A DNA stretch of 32,306 nucleotides from Casp-actino8 sp044358015 (lineage in GTDB: Bacteria > Actinomycetota > Acidimicrobiia > Acidimicrobiales > Ilumatobacteraceae), in the NCBI GenBank assembly GCA_044358015.1, contig JBIKOO010000016.1, forward strand, positions 1-32,306, read 5' to 3'. This document shows, piece by piece, positions 1 through 6,820 of this stretch. The translations under genes and the position numbers were made by a program. Under the pieces are notes generated by a model. It made no database searches. It saw only the letters and a program-made list of their open reading frames with translations, and had not been told where the DNA came from. The stretch's first letter is position 1; the number at the start of each line of letters is the position of its first letter.

Positions 1-5
1 GATTA

Positions 6-203
6 GTGCAGATTTTGATTGTGATCGTTCTGGCCGTGGTGGTGTGGCGGACCGATTACTCAGCGCCTAAACCCAAGGTCAAACAACCGATTTCTGCGAC
101 CCCTGAAGGTAAAGCCGATGAAATCGGCCGTCTAGCGGGGCATACTGCGGGCACGTGGGCCAGCAAAATCCGCGAAAAGAGCCGAGAGTTCAAGCAATCA
201 TGA
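6..203 (+). CDS. Small single-pass membrane protein, function unknown
   Basis: This 65-residue protein is not recognised. The N-terminus (about residues 2-14) is a short hydrophobic segment rich in I, L and V, followed by a basic, proline/lysine-rich stretch and a polar tail, so it is probably membrane-anchored with a soluble tail. The GTG start at 6 overlaps a TAG at 4-6 (TAGTG), as in translationally coupled genes, which suggests another gene ends just outside the window. Its own stop overlaps the next start in an ATGA arrangement. A start outside the window cannot be excluded because the frame stays open to base 1. Confidence 0.5.
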   Translation: MQILIVIVLAVVVWRTDYSAPKPKVKQPISATPEGKADEIGRLAGHTAGTWASKIREKSREFKQS

Positions 204-601
204 ATAAGCCCCCGAAAAAATCAACGCCAAAGCCTAAGCGTTTCAAACTTCCTGATGGCACTGGCCTGGTGGTGTGGACTGACCCGATCGGTACTGGTTC
301 GTATGCGGCACTCGTGATTAAAGGTGGTCGCCTCGAGGTTGTTGACTTCGATGGTTCGACGATGGTGTACGACTTCGCCAACGCGTACGACGCCATTTTC
401 CCTCTGCTCGTGGCTCACACGACGATGTCGGAAGAGACGGCGTTCCACGTGTTGTTCTGCGAGAAGTACAACGAAAAACAAGCTCGCGAAGTGGTTCGAC
501 AGGTTCTTCGATTGGTGGGTCGTGAACGGTTTGAGAAGCAGAATTTTGAGGTGCGATATACGGGCGGACGAGTCCGCGCCAATGACCTCATTGATCTGTA
601 A
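200..601 (+). CDS. Hypothetical protein, 133 aa
   Basis: The family is not recognised. The ATG at 200 overlaps the stop of the preceding small gene (ATGA), which favours this start over an in-frame ATG at 155. The N-terminus is basic and lysine/proline-rich (residues 1-16). It is followed by a compact alpha/beta-looking sequence with no signal peptide or membrane segment, so it is probably cytoplasmic. It appears to form a two-gene unit with the small membrane protein upstream. No catalytic motif stands out. Confidence 0.55.
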   Translation: MNKPPKKSTPKPKRFKLPDGTGLVVWTDPIGTGSYAALVIKGGRLEVVDFDGSTMVYDFANAYDAIFPLLVAHTTMSEETAFHVLFCEKYNEKQAREVVRQVLRLVGRERFEKQNFEVRYTGGRVRANDLIDL

Positions 602-656
602 AACGACACAGCATCGCATCGAGAGTCTTTATGCCGATGAGGCGTAAACTTTGCCT

Positions 657-836
657 ATGACTTCATCATTCGAACGTCCAGCAGCCGACCTGAACAAGAT
701 CATCGCCGCGTGGGATGAATGGGAACGTGGTGAAGAAGCACCAGGCAAGACCATGACCAATATGAAAAAGGCTGGTCTCGCAGAAATTCTGAAAGAACTG
801 CAATCGTCTGGCTGGAAGCCAACTGTCGTCGCCTGA
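657..836 (+). CDS. Small conserved-looking protein, 59 aa
   Basis: This short soluble protein has no recognised function. It starts at ATG 657; an in-frame TTG at 651 is the alternative. It is mostly helical and charged, with a W-D-E-W-E-R segment near residues 19-24 and a lysine-rich middle. It ends 6 bases before the Nudix start, so the two are likely cotranscribed. Coding is supported by the tight spacing and by the absence of a better ORF on either strand, but a protein this short cannot be confirmed from sequence alone. Confidence 0.5.
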   Translation: MTSSFERPAADLNKIIAAWDEWERGEEAPGKTMTNMKKAGLAEILKELQSSGWKPTVVA

Positions 837-842
837 TTCGTG

Positions 843-1556
843 ATGTTGACGGGTTCGCCGCGCCGCGCTGGCGGAGCCCAGAAAATTCCAACTCCACCAC
901 TGCGCCGAAATGCAGGTGCCCCAATGTGGGGCGAACTAACGGCCGACTTCTCTTTTGAATCTGTTGTTGCCCTCATTCAGCAACACTCCATCGATGGGCG
1001 CGCGCAAAAAACTCCACGCGTTGACGAGAAAGTTTCAGCCGTTTTGGCGCTGCTAACTCCCGGTGAACATGGTGCAGAGATATTGCTCACGCGACGTTCA
1101 ACAAAACTTTCAAATCATCAGGGTGAAATTAGTTTTCCGGGCGGACGAGTTGACGAAGGTGAATCAATTATTGAGGCTGCGTTGCGAGAAACTCACGAAG
1201 AAGTTGGCGTGCACTCACAACTTGTCAAGGTTCATGCCGAACTGAGTCCACTTTCAACGTTCGTCAGTCGTAGTTATATCGTGCCAGTAGTTGCAACAGT
1301 TGAAGAAAAGCCCGATCTGTTGATCAATTCCTTTGAAGTTGAACGTGCACTGTGGGTGCCACTAGCCGAACTTGTGAGAGCTGACACGTTTTCGTGGGAA
1401 TGGTGGAACTTTGATCGGGTTGAAGTTCCAGATGATCGACCCATGTTCTTCTTTCATCTTGATGACGAAACAATTTGGGGTGCAACTGCGCGGATGTTAC
1501 ACGAGTTGTTATGCGTCATTCATGGTGTAAATCACTTTGATTTACCGAATTGGTAG
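843..1556 (+). CDS. Nudix hydrolase, CoA pyrophosphatase type
   Basis: It carries a complete Nudix box (G-x5-E-x7-R-E-x2-E-E-x-G-V) beginning at the GGRVDEGE segment near residue 100. Immediately before it is the CoA-pyrophosphatase signature LLTRR...G...SFPGG. Enzymes with both motifs cleave CoA or acyl-CoA to 3',5'-ADP and (acyl-)phosphopantetheine in the cytoplasm (family knowledge). The length, 237 residues, is normal. ATG 843 was chosen; GTG 840 is directly in front. The proline-rich N-terminus before residue 28 resembles actinobacterial relatives (from memory), so the internal ATG at 924 is less likely. It ends inside the weak TTG option of the following GNAT gene, so cotranscription is likely. 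Confidence 0.88.
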   Translation: MLTGSPRRAGGAQKIPTPPLRRNAGAPMWGELTADFSFESVVALIQQHSIDGRAQKTPRVDEKVSAVLALLTPGEHGAEILLTRRSTKLSNHQGEISFPGGRVDEGESIIEAALRETHEEVGVHSQLVKVHAELSPLSTFVSRSYIVPVVATVEEKPDLLINSFEVERALWVPLAELVRADTFSWEWWNFDRVEVPDDRPMFFFHLDDETIWGATARMLHELLCVIHGVNHFDLPNW

Positions 1557-1570
1557 GTCAAAATATAAGC

Positions 1571-2053
1571 ATGTTTCAGTTGCGCCGTCTTGAGGATGAC
1601 GATATCGAATGGATTTTTGATGCCTGTCAAGATGAGGCCATTCAACGCTGGACCCTGATACCCCGACCGTATTCACTGGAAGATGCTGAATGGTTCATTG
1701 AGAACGAGCCTGAGTACCGGACAATGGTGATTGAAGATTCAGAATCTTCAATTCCCCTCGGGCTCGTAAGCATTCACGGTATTGATGAAGTCACTCGCGA
1801 GGCACCTGTGGGGTATTGGATCGCGCCATGGGGTCGCGGAATGAAGGCTGCATCAGCCGCGGTGAATTTATTGATCGCCACAATTACTCCGGATGAAAAT
1901 ATCCAATCAGTCATTGCCTATATCGCTGAAGAAAACACGGCTTCACGGCGCACCATTGAGCGCTCCGGCTTTGTTGAAGTTGAACGCGAGTGGGGCTTGG
2001 CCAGAGACTTTCTCAATGAAGTGATGGCAGTCAAATACCGAAAAACTCTCTGA
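1571..2053 (+). CDS. GNAT-family N-acetyltransferase (RimJ/RimL-like)
   Basis: The 160-residue protein has the layout of RimJ/RimL-type acetyltransferases. The N-terminus is an L-R-x-L-x-x-x-D motif, a W-x-x-P-x-x-Y segment lies near residue 35, and the acetyl-CoA-binding region around residues 85-100 (GYWIAPWGRGMKAASAA) fits motif A. A later N-x-A-S-R-R-x-I-E-R-x-G-F segment is typical of motif B. The acceptor substrate cannot be read from the sequence. ATG 1571 was chosen because the TTG at 1550 lies inside the Nudix gene. It converges with the phospholipase gene, 12 bases between the stops. Confidence 0.85.
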   Translation: MFQLRRLEDDDIEWIFDACQDEAIQRWTLIPRPYSLEDAEWFIENEPEYRTMVIEDSESSIPLGLVSIHGIDEVTREAPVGYWIAPWGRGMKAASAAVNLLIATITPDENIQSVIAYIAEENTASRRTIERSGFVEVEREWGLARDFLNEVMAVKYRKTL

Positions 2054-2065
2054 CCGACCCAAACG

Positions 2066-2575
2066 TTAGAGACCTCCCGCGGTTCGGACTCCTTTATAGA
2101 AAACCGTTGCCCATGCTTTGCACGGCAAGTAATCAAGCAGCGAGCGCGATGCGCAGTGATTCATCATGTCGGTACGAAAGCGCAAGTCAATTCGTAATCG
2201 AATCTTGCTGTTCCACCACTTGCCTACACTGCTTGAGCCAGGTGTACACACCTGATGAGGCAAACGTCGAGGGCATGAGTATCGCCGATCCATCAGCTTG
2301 AAATTTCGATACGCAAAATCATGTCTCAAACATGCCTCAGTGAAATCAAATGTTCGACCAGAACTACCGACAAAAGGAGCCGAACATAAATCGGTTGACC
2401 AATCAAACCAGTTGTCAGATTCTGGATGTTGATGCGATAGGGCAACGAAGTTACGCAATGTTGTGGAGAAGACTAAGTTCTCTAAACGCTTCGAATCTCG
2501 AATGGGATCGGGATTTGACGATGGAGCGGTCAAAATACTCGAGACCGCTACGAGCAGACTGAGCAAGAAACCCAA
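2066..2575 (-). CDS. Secreted prokaryotic phospholipase A2
   Basis: This 169-residue protein matches the bacterial/fungal phospholipase A2 family (the Streptomyces violaceoruber type). The hallmark is the helix ACLRHDFAYRN at residues 81-91, with the catalytic His85-Asp86 pair, preceded by a CSAPFVG-type calcium-loop region at 64-70. The N-terminus (residues 1-17) is a hydrophobic signal peptide, so the enzyme should be exported. It would hydrolyse the sn-2 ester of glycerophospholipids with calcium. Cysteines at 64, 82, 101 and 110 could form disulfides. The start is TTG at 2575, fixed by a perfect AGGAGG five bases upstream. It lies on the same strand as ribA, 79 bases downstream, but its own strong ribosome site suggests independent translation. 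The C-terminal 60 residues are less typical. Confidence 0.85.
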   Translation of the reverse strand: MGFLLSLLVAVSSILTAPSSNPDPIRDSKRLENLVFSTTLRNFVALSHQHPESDNWFDWSTDLCSAPFVGSSGRTFDFTEACLRHDFAYRNFKLMDRRYSCPRRLPHQVCTPGSSSVGKWWNSKIRLRIDLRFRTDMMNHCASRSLLDYLPCKAWATVFYKGVRTAGGL

Positions 2576-2580
2576 GTCGC

Positions 2581-2586
2581 CCTCCT
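2581..2586 (-). promoter_or_regulatory. Shine-Dalgarno AGGAGG of the phospholipase A2 gene
   Basis: A perfect AGGAGG on the minus strand sits five bases before the TTG at 2575. It decides the start of a gene that has no suitable ATG or GTG nearby. The frame has a stop at 2636-2638, leaving no alternative upstream start with comparable support. Confidence 0.8.
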
Positions 2587-2654
2587 GTAATGAGTGCGTT
2601 GCTGTTGCAACGTCACGAACAATGTGGGAAAGAGTTCAATTAAACGGCGAAGTT

Positions 2655-3248
2655 TTACAGCGCAGCTTCGGGGAGGTCTAGTAAGTGACCCATGCGGTCG
2701 CGCTTTGTCTGGAGATAGCGCAAGTTTTCTTCGGTTGGAGCAAGATCAAGGCGCACTCGCTCAACTACTGCAACACCTTCGGCTTCAAGGCCTTCAAACT
2801 TGGCGGGATTATTGGTTATCAAACGCACTTGCCTGATGCCAAGATCGCGCAATATACGCGCACCAATTGAGTAGTCACGATCATCAATAGCGAAACCAAG
2901 TTCAGTGTTGGCATCAACGGTGTCACGGCCTTGATCTTGTAAGGAATATGCACTGATCTTGTGGGCGATGCCGATGCCGCGTCCCTCGTGCCCGCGTAGA
3001 TACACAACAACTCCACGGCCTTCTTGAGCGATTAGCGACATTGAAGTTTGTAATTGTGGACCGCAGTCGCAGCGCCGGCTGGCAAAGACGTCACCAGTGA
3101 GACATTCGCTGTGGACCCGCGTGAGGACTGGTTCAGAATCTTCAAAATCGCCAACTGAAAAAGCCACATGCTCGGTTTGCGTTGTTGTATCACGAAAGGC
3201 TGAACACACAAACATTCCCCACTCGGTAGGGACCTGTGCTTGTGACAC
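2655..3248 (-). CDS. ribA: GTP cyclohydrolase II (stand-alone)
   Basis: RibA opens the imidazole ring of GTP to start riboflavin synthesis. The zinc-binding cysteines are visible at 49, 60 and 62 (HSECLTGD and RRCDCG). The GTP-binding, catalytic stretches RGHEGRGIG, ALQDQG-like and NNPAKFEGL are also present. The 197-residue length matches the E. coli single-domain enzyme, and there is no fused DHBP synthase (RibB) domain. The GTG at 3248 was chosen. It has no clear ribosome site, and the frame stays open to 3296 without a standard start codon, so the N-terminus is uncertain by about 15 residues. It lies 90 bases after ribD on the same strand, probably cotranscribed. Confidence 0.92.
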   Translation of the reverse strand: MSQAQVPTEWGMFVCSAFRDTTTQTEHVAFSVGDFEDSEPVLTRVHSECLTGDVFASRRCDCGPQLQTSMSLIAQEGRGVVVYLRGHEGRGIGIAHKISAYSLQDQGRDTVDANTELGFAIDDRDYSIGARILRDLGIRQVRLITNNPAKFEGLEAEGVAVVERVRLDLAPTEENLRYLQTKRDRMGHLLDLPEAAL

Positions 3249-3338
3249 GCGAATGACTGAGTTTGCTGACGGCGACGAATTTTGACTGATATCTCAGCGT
3301 AACAGATGACCCCCGCAGGCCTTCTGACGCATCTTTGA

Positions 3339-4331
3339 CTAACAAGAGTTGTTGTCGATCACAATTTCGATGTCGTCGCCAACCATGCGTGTTGAAGTTA
3401 TTGAACCGCGCCACATTCGGTCAATCGAGGCTGCACCATGACCCGAAAATAAGGGGGTTCCGTCGGCGCCACCCATAATGGCTGGAGCGATATACACGAC
3501 GTAGCGATTGACGAGATTTTCCCGATGGAAAGAGGCAGCGACAGTTGCTCCGCCCTCAACCATGACTTGTAGAACTCCTTCTTGGCCAAGAGTGTCAAGT
3601 AGATCTGGAAGTGATTGGTCCCATTCAAGACACGGATGTACTTTTGCATCTAGTGCCACTGATCCAAGCACGATGCGCTGAGGTGATGGACCATCAACGA
3701 GTCGCGTGGTGAGTGAAGGGTTGTCGGTCCGCACTGTTCGCGCACCAACAACGATTGCGTCGCTCTCAGCCCGCAACTGATGAGAAGCAACACGTGCAGT
3801 TTCTCCGGTAATCCATTGGCTTGTTCCGTCAGGAGCGGCGGTTCGGCCATCAAGAGTTGTTGCCATTTTCAAAATGACGAATGGTCGACCAGTAGTACGG
3901 TGATGCAGATATGGACGGAGTTGTTCATTAACGAGATCGGCACACAAACCGATTTCAACGTTGATTCCGGCATTACGTAATGCCTGAAAACCTTGACCAC
4001 CAACTTGTGAGTCGGGATCGGTAATGGCGCTTACGACTCGTGCAACTTGCGCATTGATGAGAGCTTCCGTGCACGGGCCAGTGCGACCTTGATGATTACA
4101 GGGTTCAAGCGTTGTATAGACAGTTGCGCCTTGTAGTTGTGCGTTGGCCAAACTTGCAGCATCAAGTGCAACAATTTCAGCGTGCCGACCGCCGGGTGCT
4201 TCAGTAGCGCCGGTGAAAGTTTGCCCATCTGTGGTGATGATGACGCAACCGACCCACGGGTTAGGGGATGTACGCAAACGAGCAGCAGCAGCGACTTCGA
4301 TTGCCTGCATCATGTAGTTCGTATCGTTCAT
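3339..4331 (-). CDS. ribD: Bifunctional riboflavin deaminase/reductase
   Basis: RibD performs the second and third steps of riboflavin synthesis. Residues 1-145 are the zinc deaminase domain, with HAE at 50-52 and the PC...PC motif with cysteines at 78 and 87. Residues 150-330 are the NADPH-dependent reductase domain (KMATTLDGRTA, GARTVRTDNPSL, VEGGATVAASF). The length (330 aa) is normal. The start is ATG 4331, 37 bases after the decarboxylase stop, so a decarboxylase-ribD-ribA transcript is possible. No FMN riboswitch sequence was seen upstream. Riboflavin synthase (ribE) and lumazine synthase (ribH), common neighbours elsewhere, are absent here. Confidence 0.93.
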   Translation of the reverse strand: MNDTNYMMQAIEVAAAARLRTSPNPWVGCVIITTDGQTFTGATEAPGGRHAEIVALDAASLANAQLQGATVYTTLEPCNHQGRTGPCTEALINAQVARVVSAITDPDSQVGGQGFQALRNAGINVEIGLCADLVNEQLRPYLHHRTTGRPFVILKMATTLDGRTAAPDGTSQWITGETARVASHQLRAESDAIVVGARTVRTDNPSLTTRLVDGPSPQRIVLGSVALDAKVHPCLEWDQSLPDLLDTLGQEGVLQVMVEGGATVAASFHRENLVNRYVVYIAPAIMGGADGTPLFSGHGAASIDRMWRGSITSTRMVGDDIEIVIDNNSC

Positions 4332-4368
4332 GCTTGAGTCGGTTTCAACTTGTTGGGTTCGTGTGATC

Positions 4369-5787
4369 TTATGAGAGATTCTTTAACAATTCCCACGCTG
4401 CCATCACGTGATGGCGCTCGGTGGTGCGACCACCGATGGAGAATCGCAGCACACTGCGACCATTAAGCACTGTTCGGGTGAAGAAGACTTCTCGAGTGGC
4501 GTTGGCAGTCTCAATCAATGAATCAGTGAGTTTGTCACCGTTTTCGAGGGAGTCTCCGATCAGCCGTAGACACAGCAGATTGAGAGTGTGCGGAGCTACG
4601 ATTTCGAATCGTGAATCGGCGGCAACTAGCGCAGCAAGTTCTTGAGTAATCGCAACATGGCGGCGAATGAGTTCTTGGAACACCGCAGTGCCATCGGTGC
4701 GAATTGTGAACCACAACTTGAGTGATCGGAAGCGACGTCCTAACGGAATTTGCCAGTCACGGTAATCAATGGCCGCTCCCGATTCTGCGGCGGCCGAGCG
4801 CAGGTATTCGGGCAAGATGCTCAGTGCCCCAAGTAATGATGCGCGATCTGATGTCCAAAAGAGATCGCAATCAAAATTGACACCCATCCACTTGTGCGGA
4901 TTGGTGCAGTAGCTGTCAGCAAGTTCAAGCCCATCATTCACCCAACGAAGTTCGGGTGCGAGCGCAGCAATGCCGTGCATGGCAGCGTCCACGTGAAGCC
5001 ACACATTGTGGCGTCGAGCGATCAGACCAATCGCAGGTGTCGGGTCGAACGCTCCAGATGAAGTAGTGCCATGAGTACTGCATATCCAGAACGGAATGAG
5101 TCCCGCGTTTTTATCGGCAATCATTTGTGCCTCAAGCGCGTCGGCGTTCATAGCAAACGATTGATCATGTTCAATGACACGAATGTTTTGCGTACCAATG
5201 CCAGCAATCCTCAGACCCTTTTCAATACTGCTATGTGATTGGGAAGTGCAGTAAGCGATCAGTTTTGATGTGTCACCGTCAAGATTCACTTTGCCGTGAG
5301 TGACACGCCAACGTGCGGCAAGGATTGACGAGAGAGTCGCTTCGCTTGCTGAACCTTGAATGACTCCGCCACCGGTGGCTGTGGTGCTGCGATATTTCTC
5401 GGGCAATCCGAGAAGTTCTTGCATCCAATCAAGCATGAGCGTTTCGACTTCGGTGCAAGCTGGCGATGAGAGCCAACTCATACCTTGTACTCCCAAACCA
5501 GCAGTCAATAGATCGGCAAGGATTGATGGGTAAGACGAGTTGCCGGGAAAGAACGCGTAAAAGTTCGGGTGTTGCCAATGGGTGAGCCCAGGTAAGACGA
5601 TGTCGTTGACATCGCGCAGAACATCATCAAAAGATTCGGGGGAAGTCGGTGGATGCTCAGGCAACATTGAGCGAATTTCGCCCGGTTGCACAGCGGCTGT
5701 GACAGGACGCTGCTCAATGGTTTCGAGGTATTGCGCAATAAGTTCGATGACTGCTTGACCGTTGGCGCGAAATTCGTTTGCATCCAT
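4369..5787 (-). CDS. Group II PLP-dependent aromatic L-amino acid decarboxylase
   Basis: The 472-residue protein aligns by motif with animal DOPA/tryptophan decarboxylases. It has GGGVIQGSASEAT (140-151), His185 in SQSHSS that stacks on PLP, HVDAA with Asp267, and NPHKWM with the PLP lysine Lys299. The YRDWQIPLGRRFRSLK segment follows. The flexible-loop tyrosine (Tyr328, in PEYLR) is retained, which in this family marks decarboxylases rather than aldehyde synthases (Phe there). Substrate (Trp, Phe, Tyr or DOPA) is not decidable. ATG 5787 was chosen because the upstream extension to 5895 would run into the divergent hydrolase and looks non-coding. It shares a 69-base divergent region with that gene. 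Confidence 0.88.
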   Translation of the reverse strand: MDANEFRANGQAVIELIAQYLETIEQRPVTAAVQPGEIRSMLPEHPPTSPESFDDVLRDVNDIVLPGLTHWQHPNFYAFFPGNSSYPSILADLLTAGLGVQGMSWLSSPACTEVETLMLDWMQELLGLPEKYRSTTATGGGVIQGSASEATLSSILAARWRVTHGKVNLDGDTSKLIAYCTSQSHSSIEKGLRIAGIGTQNIRVIEHDQSFAMNADALEAQMIADKNAGLIPFWICSTHGTTSSGAFDPTPAIGLIARRHNVWLHVDAAMHGIAALAPELRWVNDGLELADSYCTNPHKWMGVNFDCDLFWTSDRASLLGALSILPEYLRSAAAESGAAIDYRDWQIPLGRRFRSLKLWFTIRTDGTAVFQELIRRHVAITQELAALVAADSRFEIVAPHTLNLLCLRLIGDSLENGDKLTDSLIETANATREVFFTRTVLNGRSVLRFSIGGRTTERHHVMAAWELLKNLS

Positions 5788-5856
5788 GGTTGACAGGTTA
5801 GGCGTATGGAATCGCCGAGTACGACGTGATTTTGTTGATGTCGGTACGGTAGGGGT

Positions 5857-6786
5857 ATGAATCCCGATATTGATCCGCAACGATTTCAACTGCACTCATC
5901 AACTCTGCGTGGTTTCAAACAGTCGTTTGTCTATGAACAGTCTCCCAACGGAAACGGGACGGCGTTGTTATGCGTTCATGGCTGGCCAGAAAGTAAGCGC
6001 ATCTTTTGGAAAGTGATTGAGCCGTTGGTGACTGCGGGCTTTGATGTCATTGTTCCAGACCTTCGGGGTTTTGGTGATAGTGGGTTAGCGCCCGATGGTT
6101 TCTATGACACGCCATCACACTCACGAGACATGTACTCACTCGTACATGATCAACTCGGCTACGACAAAGTTGTCGTTGTGGGCGGCGACATGGGTGGCCC
6201 GGTGATTCAAGATATGGCGTTGCGCTATCCAGAATTTGTTGACCGAATGGTTTTGTTCAATTCGCCATTGCCCTTTGATAGAGAACGCATGAGAAATATT
6301 CATGGCACCCGTGCTCCGCGCGAAGCTGCCGACTATTTCATTCGTCAGGGAACTGATGCCGATGGATTGGCGGCTGAACTTTCAACGCCCGATGCTCGAC
6401 GCCGATATATCGCAACGTTTTACGGAAGTCGCTTTTGGGCACATCCAGGAACCTTTGACCAAGAGGCTGTTGATTTTCATACAGAACCATTTGCCAGCGC
6501 AGGAGTTTTACGAGCATCGTTTGGTGGTTATGAAACTGTCTTTCATCCTTCAAAAAGCAGTGAGCCAAGCGTGATGGGTCGTAACGAAACAACACCGACT
6601 TTAATTTTGTTTGGTCCCAGCGATCACGTCATCTATCCAGCCTTTGATCAAATGGCTGCCGTTGTCTTTGACAATCATGTTGGTCCGTATTTGTTGCGCG
6701 ACTGTGGACATTTTGTGCCCTGGGAATCGCCCCATGCCCTAGTTTCGGGCACGCTTGCTCTGTGTTCTGATTTGTTGGGCAAATAG
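5857..6786 (+). CDS. Alpha/beta hydrolase, epoxide hydrolase/dehalogenase-like (Asp nucleophile)
   Basis: The oxyanion motif HGWP lies at 41-44, the nucleophile elbow GGDMGG puts Asp at 111, and Asp256 and His285 (DCGHFVPWE) complete an Asp-Asp-His triad. An aspartate nucleophile together with HGWPES is characteristic of epoxide hydrolases and related haloalkane/haloacetate dehalogenases, as opposed to serine esterases. Residues 135-225 form the helical cap, with aromatic residues (Y184, Y189, W194) that could serve as the ring-opening pair; this is inference. Length (309 aa) is normal. It is cytoplasmic, with no signal peptide. The ATG at 5857 is preceded by an AGGGG ribosome site. A hairpin terminator follows. 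Confidence 0.82.
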   Translation: MNPDIDPQRFQLHSSTLRGFKQSFVYEQSPNGNGTALLCVHGWPESKRIFWKVIEPLVTAGFDVIVPDLRGFGDSGLAPDGFYDTPSHSRDMYSLVHDQLGYDKVVVVGGDMGGPVIQDMALRYPEFVDRMVLFNSPLPFDRERMRNIHGTRAPREAADYFIRQGTDADGLAAELSTPDARRRYIATFYGSRFWAHPGTFDQEAVDFHTEPFASAGVLRASFGGYETVFHPSKSSEPSVMGRNETTPTLILFGPSDHVIYPAFDQMAAVVFDNHVGPYLLRDCGHFVPWESPHALVSGTLALCSDLLGK

Positions 6787-6808
6787 ACCCCCGAAAACGG
6801 GGTGTTTT
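6787..6808 (+). terminator. Probable intrinsic terminator after the hydrolase gene
   Basis: The stop codon of the hydrolase is followed at once by a CCCCG-AAAA-CGGGG hairpin (stem 6789-6793 with 6798-6802) and then a short TGTTTT tract. It sits in the 34-base gap between two convergent genes. Its short stem makes it moderate in strength. Confidence 0.6.
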
Positions 6809-6820
6809 CGCGCCCAAGAG

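Noticed and set aside
221..619. 132-residue minus-strand ORF overlapping the hypothetical gene
   Set aside because: It lies opposite a better-supported coupled gene and has shadow-like composition.
3297..3330. Imperfect inverted repeat (GCGT-aa-CAGA with TCTGACGC) between ribD and ribA
   Set aside because: Short arms, a bulge and no T tract. It does not match an FMN riboswitch, so no function was assigned.
4332..4368. Possible riboswitch upstream of ribD
   Set aside because: Only 37 bases lie between the genes and no conserved FMN aptamer sequence is visible.
5790..5795. TTGACA resembling a -35 box upstream of the hydrolase gene
   Set aside because: No acceptable -10 hexamer lies at the right spacing.
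5788..5895. N-terminal extension of the decarboxylase
   Set aside because: It overlaps the divergent hydrolase start. Relatives begin at the MDxxEFR segment, which matches ATG 5787.
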